64,000 nt of DNA from Suilimivivens aceti (GTDB lineage: Bacteria; Bacillota; Clostridia; Lachnospirales; Lachnospiraceae): contig NZ_JAOQKJ010000003.1 in NCBI RefSeq assembly GCF_025567405.1, forward strand, positions 62,001-126,000, read 5' to 3'. Positions 8,360 to 17,266 of this stretch are shown here, in pieces. A program made the translations under genes and the position numbers. Each line of letters begins with the position of its first letter. Position 1 is the stretch's first letter. The notes beneath the pieces are model-generated. The model was not told the DNA's origin. It was given only the letters and a program-made list of their open reading frames with translations, and made no database searches.

Positions 8360-9691
8360 CTATTTAATGATCTCCGTTACGCGGACACCAAAACTCTCTT
8401 CGATTACTACAACTTCACCTTTAGCTACAAATTTTCCATTTACCAGCACATCTACCGGCTCTCCGGCGATCTTGTCCAGTTCGATGATCGTACCCGGTGC
8501 AAAATCCAGAATCTCGGCAATGGATTTCTTCGTCCTTCCAAGCTCTACGGTAACCTCCAGCGGTACATCCATGATCAGACCGATATTCTCCTGACCGGGC
8601 ATCTGCCCCTGTCCTGTGGCACCGGAAAAGTTCTGGAACTGTGCAGGCTGAATATTCATGCTCTGCTGCTGGCTCATATCCATCTGTGGCATTCCATAGC
8701 CAGGCATCGTACCCATCTGCGGCATTCCATAACCGGGTGCCATGCCCATCTGTGGCATTCCATAGCCAGGTGCCGCACCCATCTGCTGTGTGCCCATCTG
8801 TGGATTCACGCTTCCTGCCGGAGCAGCTGCTGTCGGCGGCACATATGGCGCTGGTTCCGGTGCTGCCGGTGCAGTGGCTGGTGCCGGTGCGGAATCCTGC
8901 GTGGATATAAATGTTTCATAAAGGCTCTTCGCAAATTCTATCGGATAAAGCTGCATGATCGTACTGTCTACAAGATCTTCGATCTGCATCCGGAAAGAAA
9001 TCTTTACAAAAGTATGTGAGAGGAAATCTGCAATGTCTCCACCAAATTTAAAATCCTGCAGATCGATCCTGGTTGCTTCCGGGGGACTGATATCGATCAT
9101 TTTCCCAAGCATCGTTGACATGGAAGTGGCCGCTGATCCCATCATCTGGTTCATCGCCTCGGAAATGGCACTCAGATGTAGCTCTCCGAGTTCACCATCT
9201 GTATTACTTCCATCTCCTCCCATCATCAGGTCTGTGATCACCTTAACGTCATGCTCCTTGAGTATCATAATATTGGAGCCATCAAGTCCTGATGTATATC
9301 TGATCTGAATAAAGACGCACGGTCTTTGATAATCCCTAGTCACCGTATCCCAGTTTGCAAGTTCAACAACTGGGGTTGTAATATTCACTTTTCTGTTTAC
9401 CAACGAATACAGTGTTGTTGCAGAAGACCCCATGCTGATATTGGCGATCTCTCCAATAGCATCCTTCTCTGTATCACTTAACAGGTTTTCATCAATCGGA
9501 TCTGATTTGATCTCTGATCCCGAAGTACCTGCACCTTCTGTTTTCGTACTGTCATCTGCTGCAGCATTTTCTGCTTCCCCGGCATCTCCTGTCTTTGCAG
9601 GATCCGCTGTGGTATCGCCATCTGCACCCTTGGAAAGATCCATCCCACTAAGCAGTGCATTTATTTCATCCTGCGATAACATTCCATCCAT
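8360..9691 (-). CDS. fliY: FliY, flagellar switch protein with CheY-P phosphatase (CheC-like) domain
   Basis: This 443-aa protein has four parts: an N-terminal CheY-P docking-type peptide (LSQDEINALLSG), a CheC-like domain at about 70-260, a Pro/Ala/Met/Gln-rich linker at about 265-370, and a C-terminal FliN/SpoA domain at 372-443 (DVPLEVTVELGRTKKSI). Both CheC phosphatase motifs are visible: E81xxN84 (GEIANISMGSSATT) and E178xxN181 (SEAMNQMMGSAATS). So this is FliY, not FliN. The linker contains three copies of PGYGMPQM spaced 11 residues apart. It stands between fliM (6-bp gap) and cheY, matching Bacillus order. Confidence 0.95.
   Translation of the reverse strand: MDGMLSQDEINALLSGMDLSKGADGDTTADPAKTGDAGEAENAAADDSTKTEGAGTSGSEIKSDPIDENLLSDTEKDAIGEIANISMGSSATTLYSLVNRKVNITTPVVELANWDTVTRDYQRPCVFIQIRYTSGLDGSNIMILKEHDVKVITDLMMGGDGSNTDGELGELHLSAISEAMNQMMGSAATSMSTMLGKMIDISPPEATRIDLQDFKFGGDIADFLSHTFVKISFRMQIEDLVDSTIMQLYPIEFAKSLYETFISTQDSAPAPATAPAAPEPAPYVPPTAAAPAGSVNPQMGTQQMGAAPGYGMPQMGMAPGYGMPQMGTMPGYGMPQMDMSQQQSMNIQPAQFQNFSGATGQGQMPGQENIGLIMDVPLEVTVELGRTKKSIAEILDFAPGTIIELDKIAGEPVDVLVNGKFVAKGEVVVIEESFGVRVTEIIK
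8681..8770 (-). repeat. 33-bp-period tandem repeat in the fliY linker
   Basis: Three in-frame copies encode PGYGMPQM at FliY residues 308-315, 319-326 and 330-337, so the unit is 11 residues (33 bp). On the plus strand the copies are visible as repeated catctg(t/c)ggcattccata blocks. The repeat lengthens the flexible linker between the phosphatase and SpoA domains; unit number could change without breaking the frame. Confidence 0.85.
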
Positions 9692-9697
9692 GCGTTC

Positions 9698-10678
9698 CTA
9701 CTCCTCCTCTCTGATCACCGACATGACCCGAACAGCATATTTATCACCGTTTGAACCAGGAAGTGCCGTGAACTTCTTGATATTTCCTACATATACATCC
9801 ATTTCTGAAGCAACTCCTGTTCCCAGCCTGATCACATCTCCCAGCTGCAGGTTTATAAAATCATTCACTGATACAAGGCTCTTTCCAAGTACAGCCCTGA
9901 CAGGAACATCTACCCTTTTCAGCATAGCTTCCAGACTTTCACTGTAATTCTCAGTGCTTTCCTTCTGCATGGTAGAAAACCAGTACTTCGTATTCAGCTT
10001 GTCCATGACATCTTCCAGCGTAAAGAAGGGAAGACAGACATTCATATGTCCTTCCACGTCTCCGATCTTGACATTCATCGTTACGATCGCGATCATGTCA
10101 CTTGGCGCGATCACCTGTGCAAACTGTGCATTGGTCTCAATCCTCTCCATTACCGGATTGATATCAATGACATTCTTCCATGGTTCCCTCATCAGCTGCA
10201 TACAGACAACCATCAACTTTTCCAGAATGATCATCTCTATCTCTGAGAAGTCCCTGGCCTTATCAAGCGGCTGTCCCTGTCCGCCAAGCATTCTGTCTAT
10301 CATGGCAAATCCAAGATTGGATGCCAGTTCTATGATAATATCTCCATTCAGCGGCTGGAAATCTACAATCCCCAAAATGACCGGATTGGAAAGCGAATTA
10401 GTAAATTCCGAAAATGTAACAGTCTCAGAGCTGCTCACCGACACCTGTATATTCTTCCGCAGATAAACCGGAAGATTGGTCGACAGCAGTCTTCCATAAT
10501 GCTCATAAATAATTTCAAGTGTCCGCAGATGCTCCTTGGAGAACTTCGCAGGTCTCTTGAAATCATAGTCCTTAACCTGTTTATCTCCTGTCTCCTGCAT
10601 CTGGTCAACATCCAGTTCTCCGGTGCTGAGTGCAGCCAGCAGATTGTCTATTTCACTTTGAGACAGTACCTCGCCCAC
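9698..10678 (-). CDS. fliM: FliM, flagellar motor switch protein
   Basis: This 326-aa switch protein has the N-terminal CheY-P binding peptide LSQSEIDNLLAALSTGE, a central CheC-like domain without the phosphatase residues, and a C-terminal SpoA domain (residues about 250-326, VPVRAVLGKSLVSVNDFINLQ). The segment YDFKRPAKFSKEHLRTLEIIYEHY is the classical FliM opening after the peptide. FliM links CheY-P binding to C-ring rotation direction with FliG and FliY. It is 6 bp from fliY and 45 bp from fliL. Confidence 0.97.
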   Translation of the reverse strand: MGEVLSQSEIDNLLAALSTGELDVDQMQETGDKQVKDYDFKRPAKFSKEHLRTLEIIYEHYGRLLSTNLPVYLRKNIQVSVSSSETVTFSEFTNSLSNPVILGIVDFQPLNGDIIIELASNLGFAMIDRMLGGQGQPLDKARDFSEIEMIILEKLMVVCMQLMREPWKNVIDINPVMERIETNAQFAQVIAPSDMIAIVTMNVKIGDVEGHMNVCLPFFTLEDVMDKLNTKYWFSTMQKESTENYSESLEAMLKRVDVPVRAVLGKSLVSVNDFINLQLGDVIRLGTGVASEMDVYVGNIKKFTALPGSNGDKYAVRVMSVIREEE

Positions 10679-10723
10679 AGAAGCTCACCTCCTTCATCCA
10701 TTCTTCAGTCCCACATCTGTGTG

Positions 10724-11236
10724 CTATTGATAAAGTGCACTGCTCAACGTTACATTAAATATGAACTTGGAGTCAAACATCTTCTGTACTCTTTCAAGGA
10801 TCTGCTGCTCCACCTCGCTGCTGCTGACCTTGATATCCTCCAGCGTATAGGAAGAAACAACATCATTGATCTCACCCTTGATCAGGCTTTCTCTTGTACT
10901 CAGATCACCATATGCCTTATAATCCTTGTCCTTCGAATTCATGGAAAAGGTCACAGTAATCACAGCAACATGGTTCGCCGTATCACCATCTGTACTTTCA
11001 AGAGGGATCGTCAGATCTGCAATATCATATGTTACAACATCTGACATAGGAACTGTTTCCTGTTCTTCTTCACTGCCATCCTCTCCAAGATCTATGGAGA
11101 TCGCTGCTGCGATATCTCCCACAAGTGCTGCCGTTTTCTTATTGGTTCCGGTCACACTTATCAGTGTCACAGCGGAAAGCACGACATTTACAATCAGAAG
11201 TGCAAGAATTACGATAGATATCAGATTTTTTTTCAT
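10724..11236 (-). CDS. fliL: FliL, stator-associated basal-body protein
   Basis: This 170-aa protein has a single N-terminal membrane helix (residues about 5-27, LISIVILALLIVNVVLSAVTL) and an extracytoplasmic stomatin-like domain ending KMFDSKFIFNVTLSSALYQ. FliL proteins surround the stator units and support motor torque or stator activity. The gene follows motB by 20 bp and precedes fliM, as in related operons. An acidic spacer (GEDGSEEEQE) follows the helix. Family sequence conservation is low, so context adds much of the support. Confidence 0.88.
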   Translation of the reverse strand: MKKNLISIVILALLIVNVVLSAVTLISVTGTNKKTAALVGDIAAAISIDLGEDGSEEEQETVPMSDVVTYDIADLTIPLESTDGDTANHVAVITVTFSMNSKDKDYKAYGDLSTRESLIKGEINDVVSSYTLEDIKVSSSEVEQQILERVQKMFDSKFIFNVTLSSALYQ

Positions 11237-11256
11237 TGTTTATAGTCCCCTTTATA

Positions 11257-12063
11257 TCAGTAAGAGCTGAGTTCATTATAAATCTTGATCTCGACCCGTC
11301 TGTTTTTCGCTCTTCCTTCTGCGGTAGAGTTATCAGCAACAGGATCATATTCCCCTCTGCCAGAGTGCTTGATCATCGCCGGATCCAGTGTGGTGTTCTG
11401 CACCAGATAATAAAATACCGAAAGTGCACGTCCATCACTAAGCTCATCATTATTGGAGTATTTCGCTCCGGACATCGGCACATTGTCCGTATGTCCTTCT
11501 ATTTCAATCACACCAGGACTGTACTTCTGCAAAATAAGTCCCACCTGGTTCATGATAGGAAGTGCTTCCTCCTTAAGCTTGACACTTCCGGAGTCAAAGA
11601 GTATCGCTCCATTCAGTGTCAGCTGCACATACTGGGATGTAAATTCCACATCGATCTCACTATTTAGGTTCTTTTCCTGAAGCGTCTCGCTGATCTTCTC
11701 TGCAAGCTCCTCAGAAGCTTCCAGCTTCGCCTGTTCCATGGCATCTGCTGCTGATTCCAGATCATCCGGGATCACATTTCCTTCCGCATCCCTGCCAGTG
11801 CTGTTAATATAATTATCCAGCTCATTCAGCTGACTGACACCATTTGAGATCAGAAGTCCGTCACCAATTGCAGATGCACCTGCCGAAAATATGCTGAACG
11901 TCTGATTAAAGGACGCTGCCAGCAGTTCAAATTTCTGGGCATCCATGGTAGACATGGAAAACAGCATTACAAAGAAGCACAGCAAAAGATTCATCAGATC
12001 ACCAAAGGTCGACGTCCACGCAGGGGCGCCCTTGGGCGGTTCTTCCTGCTTCCTCTTAGCCAT
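11257..12063 (-). CDS. motB: MotB, peptidoglycan-anchored stator protein
   Basis: The 268-aa product uses the ATG at 12063, seven bases after a GGAGGT Shine-Dalgarno; a longer frame reading reaches 12105 but has no such signal. After a basic/proline start (MAKRKQEEPPKGAPAW) comes the single membrane helix with the essential proton-binding Asp22 (TFGDLMNLLLCFFVMLFS). A C-terminal OmpA-like peptidoglycan-binding domain contains IEGHTDNVP and SDGRALSVFYYL. With MotA it forms the ion channel that drives rotation. The start overlaps the motA stop by 8 bp. MotB rather than sodium-type PomB cannot be settled by sequence reading. Confidence 0.96.
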   Translation of the reverse strand: MAKRKQEEPPKGAPAWTSTFGDLMNLLLCFFVMLFSMSTMDAQKFELLAASFNQTFSIFSAGASAIGDGLLISNGVSQLNELDNYINSTGRDAEGNVIPDDLESAADAMEQAKLEASEELAEKISETLQEKNLNSEIDVEFTSQYVQLTLNGAILFDSGSVKLKEEALPIMNQVGLILQKYSPGVIEIEGHTDNVPMSGAKYSNNDELSDGRALSVFYYLVQNTTLDPAMIKHSGRGEYDPVADNSTAEGRAKNRRVEIKIYNELSSY

Positions 12064-12853
12064 TCTCTTCACCTCCGTTGTCACCCTCCTGCATGATCCT
12101 GTCACCAGGTGAAAGGAAGGACTTCAACTTCTCTTCTATGACTCTCGGGTTCTCTCCTGCCTGAATAGAAAGAAGACCTTCGATCATGATCTCCTTCATC
12201 ATGATCTCTCCCGAGTTATTTGTCTTAAGCTTGCTTGCAACAGGTGTACAGATCCAGTTTGCAAGCAGGGATCCATACAATGTCGTGATAAGTGCTACCG
12301 CCATGGACGGTCCGATTGCTGAAGGATCATCCATTTCATAAAGCATGTTTACAAGACCGATCAGAGTACCGATCATACCCCAGGCAGGACCCATGGCTCC
12401 AAGATCCTCCCAAAAGGAAATATTCTTCTTATGGCGGTCTTCAATACTGATCAGCTCCGTTTCCATGATTCCTCTTACAAGATCCGGATCAGTACCATCC
12501 ACAATAAGCAGGATGCCCTTTTTCATGAAATCATCATCCAGATTACCTGCTGCCTCCTCCAGGGAAAGCAATCCCTCCTTACGGGCAACATTGGAAAGAT
12601 CTATGATCTTCTGTATCATGGACTTCGCATCCAGATCAGGAGCCTTGAAGATCAGGGTAAAGCTCTTCAGTCCGCCGATATAATCCTTCAGTGTCGATCC
12701 CATCAGGATCGCAAAGAATGAACCGCCAAATGTGATGATCATTGACGGCAGATCCAGATAACGGTTAATATGTGCAAGGCCGGCACTCTGTATCATACCG
12801 AAGGCACACATTCCAAAACATAATAACAGCCCTAAGAGAGACGCTAAATCCAC
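12056..12853 (-). CDS. motA: MotA, stator membrane protein
   Basis: This 265-aa protein has four membrane segments: two near the N-terminus (about 1-22 and 33-52), a cytoplasmic loop with the torque-generating charged region (DPDLVRGIMETELISIEDRHKK), and two C-terminal helices with the conserved prolines in LGAMGPAWGMIGTLIGL and IGPSMAVALITTLYG. The start reads MDLASLLGLLLCFG. MotA5MotB2 complexes surround the rotor and act on FliG. It follows flbD closely and overlaps motB. Confidence 0.96.
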   Translation of the reverse strand: MDLASLLGLLLCFGMCAFGMIQSAGLAHINRYLDLPSMIITFGGSFFAILMGSTLKDYIGGLKSFTLIFKAPDLDAKSMIQKIIDLSNVARKEGLLSLEEAAGNLDDDFMKKGILLIVDGTDPDLVRGIMETELISIEDRHKKNISFWEDLGAMGPAWGMIGTLIGLVNMLYEMDDPSAIGPSMAVALITTLYGSLLANWICTPVASKLKTNNSGEIMMKEIMIEGLLSIQAGENPRVIEEKLKSFLSPGDRIMQEGDNGGEENG

Positions 12854-12873
12854 GATTAATACCTGTTTTTGCG

Positions 12874-13059
12874 TTAATGTGCAAAAATTTCCTTTCTATA
12901 AGATTTTACAAGATTTTTTATCTCTTGTCTACTTTCTTTTATAATTATTTTTCTGCCCGTGGTAAAGAATACCACAGTATCCGGTGTTTCTTCAACAACT
13001 TCGATCAGATCCGGATTTACTAATACTTTAGTCCCATTGATCTTAGTTACCTCTATCAC
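12874..13059 (-). CDS. flbD: FlbD/SwrD, flagellar power protein
   Basis: This 61-aa protein, probably with a GTG start, follows a GGAGGAAAAG Shine-Dalgarno. It matches the FlbD/SwrD family, in which almost the entire protein is one small domain: VTKINGTKVLVNPDLIEVVE, then PDTVVFFTTGRKIIIKES. In Bacillus subtilis the homologue (SwrD) raises motor torque and is needed for swarming. Its position between flgE and motA fits a role with the stator. The 117 bases between flbD and flgE contain no further convincing gene. Confidence 0.9.
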   Translation of the reverse strand: MIEVTKINGTKVLVNPDLIEVVEETPDTVVFFTTGRKIIIKESRQEIKNLVKSYRKEIFAH

Positions 13060-13176
13060 TGCTGCTTTTCCTCCAAAACATCTGAAGGAACCGGCTCCCC
13101 GATTCCCCCAGATTTCTATCTTTAAGCTTCACTTCAGTGGACTGTTTCCTCTGTTGTCAGGGTTTACTGTCTGACC

Positions 13177-14532
13177 CTATCTTTTCAGATTAGTCAGTTC
13201 TTCAAGTAATGTATCTGATACGGTGATGATACGGCTGTTTGCCTGAAAACCACGCTGGGTTGTGATCATTTCCGTAAACTCAGAAGAAAGATCCACGTTA
13301 CTCATCTCAAGGACACCGGTATTCATATAGCCGCCGCCAGTTGTAATATCTTTTCCGATACCATCGAAATCACCAGAGTTCTGTGTTGCAGAATAGAGGT
13401 TATCCCCTTCCTTGGCAAGACCGGACGCATTTGCGAAGGTTGCTACTGCGATCTGTCCAAGAAGCCTGGAGCAGCCATTATCATAGTTTGCATAGATCAT
13501 TCCATCCTTCTGGATTTCGATCCCGCTCATTTCCCCTACCTTACGTCCGGCGCCATTTCCCTTGGCATCTCCGCGGATCGGAGAAACAGTGGAGGAACCG
13601 TTGTTGTTCAGATTGGAGCATTTTGAAAAATCAATAGTGATATCAGTAAAGCTCGGGAAGGTTCCCGTATCAAAGTGCAGCGTCAGTGTGCTTTCTGTTC
13701 CTCCTGCTGTTCCCACATTCTTGAAGGAGCCATTCTTTAGATCAAACTCCAGCACGGGGGCTGTAACATTCGTATTATTCTGCTGCAGGCTTGCCTTTGT
13801 CTTGTCAGCCAGCACCGTCTTTCCCTTGGAATCCAGGATATCATCCAGCTGTACTGTAAAGGTTCCATCTGTTGTTGTGGAGTGCACACTCAGCTTTGCT
13901 GTATATTTGTAGCCCTGATTATCATAGAACTCCAGGTTCATGATCTTTCCGGCTGCAGCGTTGACATTAGTATCATTCTTATCAATGATACCGGAAATCC
14001 TTGCTGACTTGGTCGCTTCCGGAGGATATGTCATGTTTTCTGTTGTCATGATCCGGAGGGCGGATACAGTGTCCTGCTTGATCGCAGATGCATCATTAGG
14101 GTCTACCTTCCAACCCATGACATTGTATCCGGTACTGGTCATTGCCAGATTTCCAGCGCCATCCACGTAGAAGGAACCGTCTCTTGTGAAATAATTGTTC
14201 TGTCCGTTGTTTACAATAAAGAACGAATCCCCCGTGATCATGATATCAAAGGGATCGTTTGTTGTCTGGGAAGCACCCTGAGTTGTGATCGCTGTCTTGA
14301 TCGCGCTTGTCTTGGCACCAAGACCGATCTGCCTTGCGTTGATACCGCCTACTCCGGTTGTCGGATTGGCACCGGATGCAGCCTGTGTGGTCTGATACAT
14401 CAGATCACTGAATGTCATAGACTGTGATTTGTAAGCTGTGGTATTTACGTTTGCAATATTATTACCAATTACGTCCATTCTGGTCTGATGGGTCTTAAGA
14501 CCCGCAACACCAGAATATAATGATCTCATCAT
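13177..14532 (-). CDS. flgE: FlgE, flagellar hook protein
   Basis: This 451-aa axial protein has the conserved N-terminal rod/hook signature (MMRSLYSGVAGLKTHQTRMD, then GNNIANVNTTAYKSQ) and the matching C-terminal heptad region (FTEMITTQRGFQANSRIITV, then DTLLEELTNLKR). The middle is Thr/Asn-rich and variable, as expected of the surface-exposed hook domains. Hook subunits are exported through the FlhAB/FliPQR gate and capped by FlgD, encoded upstream. Length distinguishes it from shorter FlgG and FlgF. An AGGAGG sequence lies 11 bases before the ATG. Confidence 0.95.
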   Translation of the reverse strand: MMRSLYSGVAGLKTHQTRMDVIGNNIANVNTTAYKSQSMTFSDLMYQTTQAASGANPTTGVGGINARQIGLGAKTSAIKTAITTQGASQTTNDPFDIMITGDSFFIVNNGQNNYFTRDGSFYVDGAGNLAMTSTGYNVMGWKVDPNDASAIKQDTVSALRIMTTENMTYPPEATKSARISGIIDKNDTNVNAAAGKIMNLEFYDNQGYKYTAKLSVHSTTTDGTFTVQLDDILDSKGKTVLADKTKASLQQNNTNVTAPVLEFDLKNGSFKNVGTAGGTESTLTLHFDTGTFPSFTDITIDFSKCSNLNNNGSSTVSPIRGDAKGNGAGRKVGEMSGIEIQKDGMIYANYDNGCSRLLGQIAVATFANASGLAKEGDNLYSATQNSGDFDGIGKDITTGGGYMNTGVLEMSNVDLSSEFTEMITTQRGFQANSRIITVSDTLLEELTNLKR

Positions 14533-14614
14533 AGGAAAAATGACCTCCTTTAGTGTAAGCCGCTTCTGTTCCCTCTGTCAGTCAGGAACATCAGCCCCCG
14601 TAAGGTCCGGCTGT

Positions 14615-15010
14615 TTAAATAATAACGGCTCCATCAATATTTGTAAAAATGTTTTCTGTGGCATCCTGTCTGTCCATGGCAGTCACTACGGTGCTGCTCG
14701 GAACATTAACAATAAATGCCAGCTGGTCTACCAGCACTAATGACTCCTTAATTCCCTTCTGCTGTGCTTTTTCAGTTCCCTCCTGCAGTCTGTCAAGCTG
14801 CCCTCTGGAAAGCTCGATCTGACGGTCTGCCAGCCTGCTTGCCGCATGCTTGGAAAATCTGACTGTCTGTGTTTCCTCCTGCTTGTTATTCAGGATATCC
14901 TGAAAGGAAACACCGTTCCTTTCCTGCCCCTTCTTTAACTGTCCGGTTCCGGAAAGGTACTGATCCTGCACCTGTCTGAGGGAAAGGAATCCGCTATCCT
15001 GCACTTTCAT
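14615..15010 (-). CDS. Flagellar operon protein between flgD and flgE (TIGR02530-type)
   Basis: A 131-aa protein starts at the ATG at 15010, seven bases after AGGAG; a longer frame to 15040 adds MQIPLREENR but lacks a ribosome site. The most striking part is VRFSKHAASRLADRQIELSR, followed by LVLVDQLAFIVNVPSSTVVTA and AVII at the end. This pattern is known in an uncharacterised family found between flgD and flgE in many Firmicutes. Its function is not established; location suggests a part in hook assembly or its control. Confidence 0.8.
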   Translation of the reverse strand: MKVQDSGFLSLRQVQDQYLSGTGQLKKGQERNGVSFQDILNNKQEETQTVRFSKHAASRLADRQIELSRGQLDRLQEGTEKAQQKGIKESLVLVDQLAFIVNVPSSTVVTAMDRQDATENIFTNIDGAVII

Positions 15011-15045
15011 CCTGTTCTCCTCCCTGAGTGGAATCTGCATCCTTG

Positions 15046-15768
15046 TTATTCGGTTTTCCCAGTATCCTTACCTGCAGGATCCTTTCCTTCAGACCCTTCT
15101 CCGCCTTCTGTCTTATCGCCGTTCTCAGTCTTATTCTCTTCTTTAAGTGCCGTGATCCTGTCTATATAGCTCTGCAATTTTTTCACATCACTTTCCGGGA
15201 TAAAGCTCTTCTGGTAATCTGTCATGGCATTATAAGCCTTCTGGAGAGTCTCAACCTTGTCCTTATGCTCCAGCGTGAGCTCAGAAACATCCGGCAGGTC
15301 ATACAGTGTCTTAATAAACAGCTGTGCCAGATCAACTGCATCCTGATAATCCTGGCCTATCACTGCAGACACATCATCGATAGAATATAAGGTACCATCA
15401 ATAGAAACATATGCCTTGTTGTTTTCATACTTCACGTACTCAACCATGCCCTGTACTTCCTTGGTATTTCCGGCAGAATCCGTTGTCTGGATCAGTACCT
15501 GCTTTCCTACCATGGAAGATGCCCTTGATAATTCCAGTGTAGCTGACATATTCTGCATCTGCTCTACCTGTGAGAAGGTTGCATACTGGGAAATATATTC
15601 CGTGTTTGAGGTAGGCTCCAGGGGATCCTGATATTTCATCTGTGCTACCAGAAGCTGTAAGAACGCTTCTTTATCCATTCCATTCTTGGATGTGGTGGCC
15701 TGCTTTACGGAAGACTGGGATGCGGTTTCCTGGATCTCACCATTTTTAACTACTGCGCTGACGCCCAT
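15046..15768 (-). CDS. flgD: FlgD, hook-cap (scaffold) protein
   Basis: This 240-aa protein has the FlgD N-terminal region: KEAFLQLLVAQMKYQDPLEP, then TEYISQYATFSQVEQMQNM. FlgD caps the growing hook and guides FlgE polymerisation. The C-terminal part is not the usual FlgD Ig/tudor layout: after a short SH3-like stretch (VEYVKYENNKAYVSIDGTLY) it continues into a helical region and a charged Gly/Glu/Lys-rich tail of about 30 residues. It is preceded by fliK and followed 35 bp later by the small operon gene. Confidence 0.92.
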   Translation of the reverse strand: MGVSAVVKNGEIQETASQSSVKQATTSKNGMDKEAFLQLLVAQMKYQDPLEPTSNTEYISQYATFSQVEQMQNMSATLELSRASSMVGKQVLIQTTDSAGNTKEVQGMVEYVKYENNKAYVSIDGTLYSIDDVSAVIGQDYQDAVDLAQLFIKTLYDLPDVSELTLEHKDKVETLQKAYNAMTDYQKSFIPESDVKKLQSYIDRITALKEENKTENGDKTEGGEGSEGKDPAGKDTGKTE

Positions 15769-15794
15769 CTGTTATGTACTCCTTTCTGCACGTC

Positions 15795-17186
15795 CTATGC
15801 GGTATAATCTACCGTCGTGCCATTTGCTTTCATCATGCTTGCTGCCAGACGCTCCTCTTCCTCTGCCGTCTCCTCGAAATCATCCGATAAGGCATTCAGA
15901 TTCAGACGTCTTCTTGCTTTTTTCTTATCCTGATAGAGGTTTTCATTTCCTCTGTCCTGTCCCTTGTACAGATTGCTTTCAAATGCGTGGCTCTCTACAG
16001 TCACCTCTACAGCTTCTATCCTCACACCCTGTTCTTCAAGGGTATTCTTAAGAACTGTCATCTGGCTTTCAATTGCTGCCCTTACACTTTCATTCTGTAC
16101 CTGGAAATGCGCGGTCACTTCACCGCCCTTTGACACAAGCTGGATCTTCAATGTTCCCAGTGTTTCCGGATGAAGCTGCATTTCCAGCTGATCCATTTCC
16201 GGCTTTAACTGTACCTTCATGTAATCCATGATCTGATCCATAATCTCCTGTGTCTGCGTACTGCTTTCCGCATACGCTGCACTTTCCTGCATCTGCAGGG
16301 GTGCTTCTGTTTCCTTCTGCAAAAGAACATTATTATGCACCGGGGCTGCTTCTCCCATGTGCTGTCCTCTGCTTCCAGTCTCCTGTTTTCCATCCTCGTG
16401 GGATGTATGTTCTCCGGTATGCTTTTCAGAAACTGCTTCTTCTGTCATACCTTCCTTCTGAATGGTTATAGTCCCATCCATTCTGGCGCTTTCTTCCGGA
16501 ACATCTGCAGTCCGTACATTTTCTTCCGGCACTGTGTTTTCTGTGTTCTTCATTCCTGTGACATTTTCTGTCACCTGTTCAGGTATCTCCTGCAGTTCTG
16601 CAAGGCTCTGCGTAAGCTCCTGCGGACTTAAGGAAAATTCCTCCATCAGCCCCTCCTTCACATCGGAAAGCTGCATCAGAAGATTCTGTACGTTATCATA
16701 CAGACCTTCATCTGTCAGAAGAGCCATGGAGTCATCCGCCCCTGAAAGTGCTACTATAAGCTCAGTCAGGTTCTCTGCATTTAACAGATCTGCCGGTGTA
16801 AGAGAAAGTTCGTCCATGGCAGCCTCAACATCTGCCTCTGATACGTTCATCTCCCTGGCCACACTGGCTGCCAGCTCCTGTCCTGCCTTTGTCACTGCAT
16901 CTTCCAGAGCACCGGTGTCCTTTTCTTCCTTTACACCATTCTTTGGCTTCAGTGTCTGTGTGCTCTTACCGGCTGATCCAAGTTTGTCCCTGATGGACTC
17001 TCCCGTATTTCCGGTTTTCTTCACATTCTGCGCTGCAGCAGCTGTTTCATTGCTGCCAGATGTCTTTCCCATGACATCACCAAAGCTTGTGCCTCCTGCA
17101 TTTTTGATACCTGAGAATGTTGTCTGCGCTGTCTTTCCCACAAGATTCATCAGAGAGTCTGAGCTTCTTACAGGTGTGCTTGTCAT
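15795..17186 (-). CDS. fliK: FliK, hook-length control protein
   Basis: This 463-aa protein has a long low-complexity, Glu/Thr/Ala-rich N-terminal part (residues 1-320) and a C-terminal FliK domain with the family core LEMQLHPETLGTLKIQLVSK and MTVLKNTLEEQGVRIEAVEV. The N-terminal part acts as a measuring rod and the C-terminal domain triggers the FlhB switch once the hook is long enough. It lies upstream of flgD as in Bacillus. N-terminal divergence is normal for this family. Confidence 0.9.
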   Translation of the reverse strand: MTSTPVRSSDSLMNLVGKTAQTTFSGIKNAGGTSFGDVMGKTSGSNETAAAAQNVKKTGNTGESIRDKLGSAGKSTQTLKPKNGVKEEKDTGALEDAVTKAGQELAASVAREMNVSEADVEAAMDELSLTPADLLNAENLTELIVALSGADDSMALLTDEGLYDNVQNLLMQLSDVKEGLMEEFSLSPQELTQSLAELQEIPEQVTENVTGMKNTENTVPEENVRTADVPEESARMDGTITIQKEGMTEEAVSEKHTGEHTSHEDGKQETGSRGQHMGEAAPVHNNVLLQKETEAPLQMQESAAYAESSTQTQEIMDQIMDYMKVQLKPEMDQLEMQLHPETLGTLKIQLVSKGGEVTAHFQVQNESVRAAIESQMTVLKNTLEEQGVRIEAVEVTVESHAFESNLYKGQDRGNENLYQDKKKARRRLNLNALSDDFEETAEEEERLAASMMKANGTTVDYTA

Positions 17187-17266
17187 TCACATTCCTCCAT
17201 TCTCTATTAGTCCCTTCAGACTTTTTATCAAGGTACAAAAATATATCGGTAAAAACAGGCGTTTTC

